Below are positions 1-5,104 of a stretch of 5,961 nt of DNA, piece by piece (position 1 is the stretch's first letter; each line of letters begins with the position of its first letter). The notes beneath the pieces are model-generated. The model ran no database searches, had not been told where the DNA came from, and was given only the letters and a program-made list of their open reading frames with translations. This DNA comes from an uncultured Clostridia bacterium (lineage in GTDB: Bacteria; Bacillota; Clostridia; Oscillospirales; Ruminococcaceae): NCBI GenBank assembly GCA_945835425.1, contig CAMAJC010000132.1, forward strand, positions 1-5,961. Reading direction: 5' to 3'. The translations under genes and the position numbers were made by a program.

Positions 1-20
1 ATCATCAGTGGACAACTGCC

Positions 21-113
21 CATTATACATCCGAGTGGGATGTATAATGCACGAAAACAGCTATTGCCCGTTCGTGAACGGCGCTGTTTAAATCACGGCG
101 CAAACTGCGCCGT
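21..113. repeat. Cluster of three consecutive inverted repeats (REP/MITE-like)
   Basis: Three hairpin-forming palindromes follow one another. The first (21-49) has perfect 12-bp arms, CATTATACATCC and its complement, around a 5-nt loop. The second (55-89) has an outer AAACAGC/GCTGTTT stem and an inner CCGTTC-GT-GAACGG stem, separated by an asymmetric internal loop. The third (95-113) has perfect 8-bp arms, ACGGCGCA/TGCGCCGT, around AAC. Between it and the gene at 143 lies a pyrimidine-rich stretch repeating CTTCACTC-like words. The cluster is downstream of the 143-1033 gene and may slow or stop its transcription, but none of the hairpins has a proper T-tract on the minus strand, so I do not call a classical terminator. 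The pattern resembles short interspersed palindromic repeats common in Clostridia; that family assignment is inference. Confidence 0.6.
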
Positions 114-142
114 ACCTTCACTCCACTCTCCACACTTCACTC

Positions 143-1033
143 TTATTTGCCGTCTCTTCCGATGATCTGAATCTTTTGGGTATCATCAAGTTCCGGCTGC
201 GCAGGCTGAGAGCGCCGCATGACCGGCAGTTCGCGGGTGACGTCCTCGGTTCTGGGCTGTTCGCGGGCGATATCGACGGTGATCTGATAGCCGCCGAGGG
301 TGATCGTGCGCTTGCCGACCGAGAGCGGGAGCACCTTTTCCTGCCCGGACGCATAGATGCGGACCTCGCCCTTCTGGCTGCGGATAGCGGAGGAAGCGGC
401 GCGGGTCTGGGTGATGACGAGGGTCTTGACTGCCGGGGAAACCGCGGGCTTTTCGGGCTTGAGCCGGTGATCCAGTTCAGGGAACGGGTCGAGTGCGTCT
501 TCATTTCCCTGCCCGTCGGCCGTTTTACCGTCGCCTGTCCGGGGAAGGGGGTAACTGCCGAAACCGCCTGCTGCCCGGCAGTACCGCAGCAGCATAAACA
601 CCGACGCGGCGATGATCAGCATGGGTATAATCAGGCACCCTGCCAGTCCGGGCAGCGTCCCGACCAGCACCGCCAGCCATCCCGCGGCCGGGATGCACCA
701 TTTGACGCCGCCGAGGATCTGTTCACGGGAAATGGTCGAGCTGCCCACCCCGCTGCTGAGCTGGCTGGCGTTTAAGACGGTAACGCCGTCCAGCCGCACC
801 GCGACCGGGGTATTTTCCGGGATAGACCCGGAGCTGAGCGCCACAAGGCTGCCGCGGGGATAATCCGGCGAAGTGATTTCGATTGCCACCAGACGGTTTC
901 CGCCGATCCGCATCGTCCCGTCGCCCGAGAGGTGCAGCAGGGCGCCTGTAAAAATAGTCAGGACAAGAAAGGCCGCGCTGAGCGCTATGGCCGCAATGGA
1001 CAGCACCTTAAGGCAGAACCGCTTTCTGGACAT
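143..1033 (-). CDS. Signal peptidase I (SipW/S26B)-like membrane protein lacking recognisable catalytic residues
   Basis: This is a 296-residue protein with a basic N-terminus, a first membrane segment (about residues 8-34), an extracytoplasmic section (35-108), a second hydrophobic block (about 112-150) and a long charged, Pro-rich cytoplasmic-type tail (151-296). Residues 48-112 and the following hydrophobic block follow the SipW/S26B layout: a P-x-G-S-L-V segment (59-64) as in the region just after the catalytic serine, then an ILGGV...IPAAGWL segment (106-120) like the family's IIGKV...IPYLGY end, then a C-terminal membrane helix. Where the family has S-G-S-M-x-P, this protein reads roughly E-I-T-S-P-D-Y-P, and the catalytic His segment (HRV) is absent. 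It is therefore probably a non-proteolytic relative. The tail has no domain I recognise; residues 205-258 look strand-rich. An alternative TTG start at 1045 directly abuts the AAGGA and is unlikely, so I chose the ATG at 1033. The gene follows yunB but has its own promoter. The homology is recalled from family patterns, not searched. Confidence 0.72.
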   Translation of the reverse strand: MSRKRFCLKVLSIAAIALSAAFLVLTIFTGALLHLSGDGTMRIGGNRLVAIEITSPDYPRGSLVALSSGSIPENTPVAVRLDGVTVLNASQLSSGVGSSTISREQILGGVKWCIPAAGWLAVLVGTLPGLAGCLIIPMLIIAASVFMLLRYCRAAGGFGSYPLPRTGDGKTADGQGNEDALDPFPELDHRLKPEKPAVSPAVKTLVITQTRAASSAIRSQKGEVRIYASGQEKVLPLSVGKRTITLGGYQITVDIAREQPRTEDVTRELPVMRRSQPAQPELDDTQKIQIIGRDGK

Positions 1034-1045
1034 TTTGATGACCAA

Positions 1046-1052
1046 TCCTTTC
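1046..1052 (-). promoter_or_regulatory. RBS that decides the start of the S26-like gene
   Basis: GAAAGGA on the minus strand lies 12 nt before the ATG at 1033. It lies 0 nt before the in-frame TTG at 1045, which rules that codon out. The spacing is slightly long. Confidence 0.6.
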
Positions 1053-1111
1053 TGTATCGGCAGTTTACGGAAGCACTGATTTCCGATTCTGAATCAGGTT
1101 CTTTCCATACC

Positions 1112-1140
1112 ATTATCCTATATTTTCCGCCGGATGTCAA
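1112..1140 (-). promoter_or_regulatory. Sigma-A promoter of the S26-like gene, overlapping the yunB stop codon
   Basis: On the minus strand TTGACA (1140-1135) is followed by a 17-nt spacer and GATAAT (1117-1112), near consensus for the housekeeping sigma factor. The TGA stop of yunB is part of the -35 box. Transcription should start near 1105, giving a leader of about 70 nt. That leader can fold into CTGATT/AATCAG (10-nt loop) or an alternative CGGAA/TTCCG hairpin. It indicates that this gene can be expressed in growing cells, separately from sporulation-controlled yunB. Confidence 0.7.
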
Positions 1141-1799
1141 GATTTTCGGCCGACAGAATCTGCGGCGCCATACGCATAAACCGTCGGCACATCCCCGACG
1201 ATCATCGTTTCCGCGACCACGATCTCATACGGCACCGTGATCTGATGGCGGGAAAAAGAGGTGACGGCGCTCACCTCCATGGTCAGCGAGAGGGTGACCC
1301 GGTAGGCGGTCTGGTTGATGCCGGCGCTTTCGAGGGCGCTGCGGCAGAGGACGGTGACATTTCCGGCAGGCGCATAGGAAAAGGGAATCGATGGCCCGAC
1401 CCCTGAGAAAAACTCGCTGGCCAGCACCGTTCCCAGCGGGATTTTGACCGTATAAACGCTGCTTTCCTCCATCACCCTCTCTGCGTGGCGGACGATCTCG
1501 GTTCGGAGGTTGTGGAGCGCCTGGGAATCGACGCTGATGAGCTGCACATTCCCCTCATCGTCCTGCTGCGTCTGTATCAGTTGCCCGCCGGCTGCCTCCA
1601 TCCCTGCCTCGGCGCACTCCGCCAGCAGCGCTGTTCCCCAGCGGTAAGCGCCGTTTTCGAGATAGACCGTTTCTGCCCGGCGCAGCTTCCCTGCAAAGCC
1701 GGAGCCCATAAACAACAGCAAAACCATGAGCGCCGCTGCGAGAAGCTTTTTATATGGAAACGGCCTGTTCCGTCCGGCCGTATATTTTCGGTTGCGCAT
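1137..1799 (-). CDS. yunB: Sporulation protein YunB
   Basis: The 220-residue protein has a basic N-terminus and one membrane anchor (about residues 19-36), followed by a domain facing the other side of the membrane. Hallmarks of the YunB family are visible: G-V-G-P-S-I-P-F (133-140), S-A-G-I-N-Q-T-A-Y (158-166) and a conserved C-terminal run P-Y-E-I-V-V-A-E-T-M-I-V-G-D-V-P-T-V-Y (190-208). In Bacillus subtilis yunB belongs to the sigma-E regulon of the mother cell and is needed for normal spore formation; its biochemical role is unknown. The frame stays open upstream to 2048, but only the ATG at 1799 has a strong RBS, the upstream part crosses the metY terminator, and the family's N-terminus fits this start. 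The gene stands alone between the metY terminator and the next promoter. A family-typical length (about 220-250 aa) supports an intact gene. Confidence 0.88.
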   Translation of the reverse strand: MRNRKYTAGRNRPFPYKKLLAAALMVLLLFMGSGFAGKLRRAETVYLENGAYRWGTALLAECAEAGMEAAGGQLIQTQQDDEGNVQLISVDSQALHNLRTEIVRHAERVMEESSVYTVKIPLGTVLASEFFSGVGPSIPFSYAPAGNVTVLCRSALESAGINQTAYRVTLSLTMEVSAVTSFSRHQITVPYEIVVAETMIVGDVPTVYAYGAADSVGRKS

Positions 1800-1806
1800 A
1801 AGCCTG

Positions 1807-1812
1807 CCTCCT
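1807..1812 (-). promoter_or_regulatory. Strong RBS fixing the yunB start
   Basis: AGGAGG lies 7 nt before the ATG at 1799. It is the best Shine-Dalgarno match in the window and settles the start against the longer open frame reaching 2048. Confidence 0.85.
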
Positions 1813-1843
1813 GTCGGAAAGCGTGCGGAAAGAGTCTTTCCCC

Positions 1844-1869
1844 AGTATATGCGCGGACGGCGATTGAGT
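1844..1869 (-). promoter_or_regulatory. Candidate sporulation-sigma (sigma-E or sigma-K) promoter of yunB
   Basis: CATATACT (1851-1844) matches 7 of 8 positions of the sigma-E -10 box CATACAmT and most of the sigma-K box CATAnnnTA. An AC dinucleotide 16 nt upstream (1869-1868) fits the sigma-K -35; the sigma-E -35 match is poor. The predicted start is near 1837, about 38 nt before the yunB ATG. It lies between the metY terminator and yunB, where a promoter is needed. The class of sigma factor is inference. Confidence 0.4.
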
Positions 1870-1878
1870 TGTGCATGG

Positions 1879-1917
1879 AAAAACCCCGGCCTCAGACGCA
1901 TCGCGCCGAAACCGGGG
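1879..1917 (-). terminator. Rho-independent terminator of metY
   Basis: On the minus strand CCCCGG (1917-1912) pairs with CCGGGG (1889-1884). The stem can extend to 12 bp if three G-T wobbles are allowed, leaving a 10-nt loop, and five Ts (1883-1879) follow. It lies about 80 nt after the metY stop and before the yunB promoter, so it separates the two transcripts. Confidence 0.8.
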
Positions 1918-1995
1918 AGGGAATATAGGGAAACTCTGATTAAAGGTTTCGAGGAAGGCACAAAGCCGAACAAGTCAGAGCTTTTATAAAAATAA

Positions 1996-3273
1996 TTATT
2001 TCGTCGCTTCCAGAGCCTGTGCGAGGTCGGCGATGATCTCATCGACATTTTCCAGACCGACCGACAGACGGATCAGGTCGGGGCCGACACCGGCAGCAAC
2101 CAGTTCCGCATCGTTCATCTGACGGTGGGTAGCGCTGGCCGGATGGAGGACGCAGGTGACCGCGTCGGCGACATGGGTCTCAATCGAGCCGAGGCGCAGA
2201 TGCTTCATGAAGGTCTCGGCAGCGGGACGGCCGCCCTTGACGCCGAAGGAAATGACGCCGCAGGTGCCGTTTGGCATGATCTTCTGGGCGATTTCGTAGT
2301 ATTTGTCGCCTTTGAGGCCGGGATAGGTGACCCAGGTGACCTGCTCATTGGCCGCGAGGAACTCGGCGACCTTCTGGGCGTTCTCAACGTACTTGGGCAT
2401 ACGGACAGCGAGGCTCTCCAGCCCGAGGTTTAACAGGTAAGCGTTGTGCGGCGACTGGATAGAGCCGAAGTCGCGCATCAGCTGCGCAGTCGCCTTGGTG
2501 ATGAATGCGCCTCCGAGGCCGAAGCGCTCGGTATAGGTGACGCCGTGGTAGCTTGCGTCAGGCGTGGTCAGGCCGGGGAACTTGTCCGCGTGGGCGTTCC
2601 AGTCGAACTTGCCCGCGTCGACGATCGCGCCGCCGACGGTAGCCGCATGGCCGTCCATATATTTGGTGGTGGAGTGGGTGACGATATCCGCACCCCATTC
2701 AATCGGGCGGCAGTTGATGGGAGTGGGGAAGGTGTTGTCGATAATCAGCGGGACGCCGTGCTCATGGGCGACTTTCGCAAACAGCGGGATGTTCAGTACG
2801 GTCAGAGCGGGGTTGGCAATCGTTTCGCCGAAAACAGCCTTGGTATTGGGCTTGAAAGCCGCGTTCAGTTCTTCCTCCGTGCAATCAGGCGAGACGAAGG
2901 TGAACTCGATGCCCATCTTCTTCATGGTGACAGCGAACAGGTTGTAGGTGCCGCCGTAGATCGAGGAGGAGGAGATAACGTGGTCGCCGCAGGAAGCGAT
3001 GTTAAAGACAGCGTAGAAGTTTGCCGCCTGGCCGGAGGAGGTCAGCATACCGGCCGTACCGCCCTCAAGCGCCGCGATTTTCGCCGCCACATAGTCGTTG
3101 GTCGGGTTCTGCAGGCGGGTATAAAAGTACCCTTCAGCCTCCAGGTCGAAAAGTTTCCCCATCTCCTCGCTGGTCGCGTAAGGGAAGGTGGTGGACTGGA
3201 TAATCGGGATCTGGCGCGGTTCGCCGGACTTCGGCGTATACCCCGCGTGCAGGCATTTGGTTTCAATTTCCAT
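1996..3273 (-). CDS. metY: O-acetylhomoserine sulfhydrylase (O-acetylhomoserine aminocarboxypropyltransferase)
   Basis: The 425-residue cytoplasmic enzyme belongs to the Cys/Met-metabolism PLP family (fold type I). It makes L-homocysteine and acetate from O-acetyl-L-homoserine and sulfide, the direct-sulfhydrylation route to methionine. Visible marks: Y51-T-R53, which contacts the PLP phosphate of the partner subunit; S-S-G-Q-A-A (79-84) at the cofactor site; D179 in I-I-D-N-T-F, which pairs with the pyridine nitrogen; and the PLP lysine K204 in H-S-T-T-K-Y. The C-terminal S-I-E-T-H...H-P-A-S-A-T-H-R and R-L-S-V-G-L-E motifs are typical. The insertion after K204 (about 220-260) and the length distinguish MetY from the roughly 380-residue cystathionine synthases and lyases. 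The ATG at 3273 has AAAGGA 9 nt upstream. The gene is monocistronic, with its own promoter and terminator. No SAM riboswitch or T-box fits in the leader of about 30 nt. A side role with methanethiol or as a cysteine synthase is possible. Confidence 0.95.
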   Translation of the reverse strand: MEIETKCLHAGYTPKSGEPRQIPIIQSTTFPYATSEEMGKLFDLEAEGYFYTRLQNPTNDYVAAKIAALEGGTAGMLTSSGQAANFYAVFNIASCGDHVISSSSIYGGTYNLFAVTMKKMGIEFTFVSPDCTEEELNAAFKPNTKAVFGETIANPALTVLNIPLFAKVAHEHGVPLIIDNTFPTPINCRPIEWGADIVTHSTTKYMDGHAATVGGAIVDAGKFDWNAHADKFPGLTTPDASYHGVTYTERFGLGGAFITKATAQLMRDFGSIQSPHNAYLLNLGLESLAVRMPKYVENAQKVAEFLAANEQVTWVTYPGLKGDKYYEIAQKIMPNGTCGVISFGVKGGRPAAETFMKHLRLGSIETHVADAVTCVLHPASATHRQMNDAELVAAGVGPDLIRLSVGLENVDEIIADLAQALEATK

Positions 3274-3282
3274 TGTATTTCA

Positions 3283-3288
3283 TCCTTT
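3283..3288 (-). promoter_or_regulatory. RBS of metY
   Basis: AAAGGA lies 9 nt before the ATG, inside the word GAAAGGATGAA that also precedes paaK and the DUF5714-like gene at exactly the same spacing. Confidence 0.8.
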
Positions 3289-3310
3289 CAAATCATTTTA
3301 TTACCCTTAT

Positions 3311-3339
3311 ATTATAGGGTTTTTAGGGAATTTCGTCAA
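3311..3339 (-). promoter_or_regulatory. metY: Sigma-A promoter of metY
   Basis: TTGACG (3339-3334), a 17-nt spacer and a perfect TATAAT (3316-3311) on the minus strand. The start of transcription is expected near 3304, about 30 nt before the ATG. The -10 box sits in an imperfect palindrome, CCCTATAATATAAGGG (3318-3303), that could be an operator. Phased A-tracts begin 6 bp upstream of the -35. Confidence 0.85.
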
Positions 3340-3340
3340 C

Positions 3341-3400
3341 CAGCTTTTTGCCGCTTTTTGCCGCTTTTTGCCGCTTTTTGCCGCTTTTTGCCGCTTTTTG
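3341..3400. repeat. Six tandem decamers with phased A5 tracts (predicted DNA bend at the metY promoter)
   Basis: Five perfect copies of CCGCTTTTTG (3351-3400) are preceded by one copy with a single change (3341-3350, CAGCTTTTTG). On the metY coding strand this gives A5 runs at 3349-3345, 3359-3355 and so on to 3399-3395, one per 10 bp and therefore close to one per helical turn. Such phased A-tracts are known to curve DNA, and the array occupies roughly -41 to -96 relative to the metY start, where UP elements and curved DNA stimulate sigma-A promoters. A run A6 (3401-3406) and another A5 (3414-3418) continue the pattern on the opposite strand. The copy number could vary by slippage. Confidence 0.9.
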
Positions 3401-3557
3401 AAAAAAGCTTGGCAAAAACTTTCTTGTTCGCGACGGTCGCTTCTGCTCCGCAATCCGCTCGGCCCGGATATTTTTGAACTGGCCGAACGCGCCGGGTGAC
3501 ATGCAATGATTTTGGAAATATATATCAGCGTTTCCTGAAAGGGTAGGGTAGCGACAA

Positions 3558-3617
3558 GTTTTACAGCGGCGGCATACGCCGTGCCGCCGTTTTCCTGCGG
3601 AAAATAAACTGTAAAAC
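3558..3617. repeat. 60-nt nested palindrome able to form a three-way junction
   Basis: A perfect 9-bp outer stem, GTTTTACAG (3558-3566) with CTGTAAAAC (3609-3617), encloses two perfect hairpins. The first has 8-bp arms, CGGCGGCA/TGCCGCCG (3567-3574 and 3582-3589), with a 7-nt loop. The second has 6-bp arms, TTTTCC/GGAAAA (3590-3595 and 3599-3604), with a TGC loop. The helices abut without unpaired bases except a TAAA linker (3605-3608). The design works on either strand as RNA, or as a DNA cruciform. It has no known family that I can name. Confidence 0.75.
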
Positions 3618-3780
3618 CTTGCGGTCGCCCGTCGATTCTAAACAAACCTACCGGGATGTTGGGACATGATTGCGGTCGCCCGCGTTTTTTATACGAATCT
3701 GCCGACGGTATATATTGATTAAACGAACTGTCTGGCAGGTGATGATAATTATATTCATCTGCGCTGCCTGAAACGGTAGG

Positions 3781-3800
3781 GGTCGATGACCACATCGACC
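3781..3800. repeat. Perfect hairpin repeat, 8-bp arms
   Basis: GGTCGATG and CATCGACC flank a 4-nt ACCA loop. The preceding GGTAGGG and following CCGC match the general shape of short interspersed hairpin repeats seen in Clostridia (GTAGGGG, stem, CCCGC). There is no T-tract on either side, so it is not a terminator. The family link is from memory. Confidence 0.55.
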
Positions 3801-3820
3801 CGCTAAAATGCGGACAAACG

Positions 3821-3855
3821 AAAAGGATGTGCCCGGTGAAGAGCACATCCTTTTT
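3821..3855 (-). terminator. Terminator of the paaK operon, usable from both strands
   Basis: Perfect 12-bp arms, AAAAGGATGTGC (3821-3832) and GCACATCCTTTT (3843-3854), flank a 10-nt loop. Four Ts end the stem on the minus strand and five on the plus strand, so it can stop transcription in either direction. It begins 1 nt after the paaK stop codon. Confidence 0.88.
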
Positions 3856-3856
3856 A

Positions 3857-5098
3857 TCAACGGTCGCGGTAATCGGTGACGCGTTTGGTCTTCTTTTCGC
3901 TGCGGGGAAGGGTGCCGATCGGGACGATGACGACCTTCGGGGTCACGCCGATACGGGACTTGAACCGTTCGCGGATTTCCTGCGCCATATCGGTGAAAGA
4001 GTAGTTGTAGTCGCCCTCCGCGGTGACCATCATGACGTCGCGGTTGGTCTCTTCATCATAGCCCAGAGCGATGGTGTACTCGCTGGACACGCCCTTCACC
4101 AGCTTCAGCACATCTTCAACCTGGCTCGGGAAGATGTTGACGCCGTGAATCTTGAACATATCGTCGCTGCGGCCTTTGATGATGTCGATGCGGGGATATT
4201 TGCAGCCGCAGGGGCAGTTGCCGGGGATAATTCGGGAGAGGTCATGGGTGCGGAAACGCAGGAGCGGTGCGCCCTCTTTGACCAGCGTGGTCAGGACAAT
4301 CTCGCCTTCCTCGCCGTCCGGGACAGGCTTGCCGGTGATGGGGTCGATGATCTCAAGGTACAGATAATCGTCCCAGTAGTGCATGCCGTTTTCCTCGTCG
4401 CAGCTGATGCCGATACCGGGGCCGTAGATTTCGGTCAGGCCATAGATATCGTAAAGGCTGATGCCCAGCTGTTCTTTGATGCGGGCACGCATTTTTTCAC
4501 CCCAACGCTCGGAGCCGATAACGCCTTTTTTCAGGGACAGTTTATCCTTCAGTCCGCGCTTCTGCACCTCTTCGCCCAGCAACAGCGCATAGGAAGAAGT
4601 CGCGGCGATGACGGTGGAATGAAGGTCCTGCATCATCTGCAGCTGTTTTTCGGTATTGCCGGGGCCCATGGGGACAGCCATTGCGCCCAGCTTTTCCGCA
4701 CCGGCCTGGAAGCCGATGCCGGCAGTCCAGAGGCCGTAACCGGGAGTGATCTGGATGCGGTCGCGGTTTGTGATACCCGCAGTCGCATAGCAGCGTGCGA
4801 ACATAATTGCCCAGTCGTCGACGTCCTTAGCGGTATAGGGGATAATGACGGGCTTGCCGGTGGTGCCGGAGGAGGAGTGAATGCGGACGATTTCCTCTTC
4901 GGGGACGGCGGCGATGCCGAGCGGGTAAGCGTTGCGCAGGTCATCTTTGCTGGAGAACGGCAGCTTTTCAAAATCCTCCTGGCTCTCGATTTTTTCGATG
5001 CCGAGGTCGCGGTAGAGCTTTCCGTAGTAGCTGTCGGACGCGCGCAGCCGTGCAATCTGTTTGTTGATTAAATCCATCTGCGTTTTCGTTAACTGCAT
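3857..5098 (-). CDS. paaK: Phenylacetate-CoA ligase (AMP-forming)
   Basis: The 413-residue adenylate-forming enzyme activates phenylacetate (or indole-/hydroxyphenyl-acetate) with ATP and CoA to the aryl-acetyl-CoA, AMP and PPi. Visible motifs in order: S-S-S-G-T-T-G-K-P (75-83), the ATP-binding loop; Y-G-L-T-E (219-223), which contacts AMP and Mg; R-F-R-T-H-D-L (281-287); C-P-C-G-C (295-299), the Cys cluster usual in PaaK; the hinge G-R-S-D-D-M (309-314) opening the mobile C-terminal domain; and P-R-S-E-K-K-T-K-R (398-406), carrying the probable A10 lysine. It is about 20 residues shorter than usual PaaK (430-440) because the N-terminal start of the family is missing. The ATG is nevertheless secure, with AAAGGA 9 nt upstream. 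Six bases separate it from the upstream DUF5714-like gene, and the 2-oxoacid oxidoreductase gene lies before that, so aryl-acetyl-CoA is the likely shared metabolite. The exact aryl substrate cannot be read from the sequence. Confidence 0.93.
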   Translation of the reverse strand: MQLTKTQMDLINKQIARLRASDSYYGKLYRDLGIEKIESQEDFEKLPFSSKDDLRNAYPLGIAAVPEEEIVRIHSSSGTTGKPVIIPYTAKDVDDWAIMFARCYATAGITNRDRIQITPGYGLWTAGIGFQAGAEKLGAMAVPMGPGNTEKQLQMMQDLHSTVIAATSSYALLLGEEVQKRGLKDKLSLKKGVIGSERWGEKMRARIKEQLGISLYDIYGLTEIYGPGIGISCDEENGMHYWDDYLYLEIIDPITGKPVPDGEEGEIVLTTLVKEGAPLLRFRTHDLSRIIPGNCPCGCKYPRIDIIKGRSDDMFKIHGVNIFPSQVEDVLKLVKGVSSEYTIALGYDEETNRDVMMVTAEGDYNYSFTDMAQEIRERFKSRIGVTPKVVIVPIGTLPRSEKKTKRVTDYRDR

Positions 5099-5104
5099 AT
5101 TGAT

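Larger units (their letters stand above)
3401..3820. other. Gene-free, repeat-rich intergenic region
   Basis: I see no credible protein gene here. An open minus-strand frame (3307-3846, 179 codons) has no plausible RBS, runs through the decamer array and the paaK terminator, and resembles no family I know. The stretch holds a pair of 15-bp near-identical direct repeats (CCTGAAAsGGTAGGG at 3534-3548 and 3767-3781), a 13-bp exact direct repeat (TTGCGGTCGCCCG at 3619-3631 and 3670-3682), a three-way-junction palindrome (3558-3617), an interrupted hairpin GGCAG/GATGA...TCATC/CTGCC (3734-3768) and a perfect hairpin at 3781-3800. It looks like an accumulation of small mobile palindromic repeats, possibly encoding an RNA. 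Confidence 0.6.

Noticed and set aside
1934..1980. CTCTGA/TCAGAG inverted repeat after the metY stop as a first terminator
   Set aside because: The arms are only 6 bp around a 35-nt loop with no T-tract; the GC-rich hairpin at 1884-1917 is far better.
1800..2048. N-terminal extension of yunB to 2048
   Set aside because: It would read through the metY terminator and the metY 3' end. The AGGAGG at 1807-1812 and the membrane anchor just after it place the start at 1799.
3274..3304. SAM riboswitch or T-box in front of metY
   Set aside because: The promoter sits about 30 nt before the ATG, which leaves no room for either element.
3341..3400. CRISPR-like array from regular repeats
   Set aside because: Units are 10 bp, contiguous and without spacers, so it is a simple tandem repeat.
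2446..3477. Plus-strand open frame of 343 codons opposite metY
   Set aside because: It is antisense to an unmistakable metY and continues through the metY promoter and the decamer array, where it encodes only a repeated Phe/Leu/Cys/Arg pattern.
3307..3846. Minus-strand open frame of 179 codons in the metY-paaK gap
   Set aside because: It spans the paaK terminator, the palindromic repeats, the decamer array (as a repeating KKRQKAAKSG) and reaches into the metY promoter. It has no RBS with suitable spacing, so it is an accident of repeat sequence.
3827..5071. Plus-strand open frame of 414 codons opposite paaK
   Set aside because: It is the mirror of a GC-rich, clearly recognisable paaK. The product has low-complexity Asp/Ala/Gly composition and no family resemblance, and it starts inside the terminator stem.
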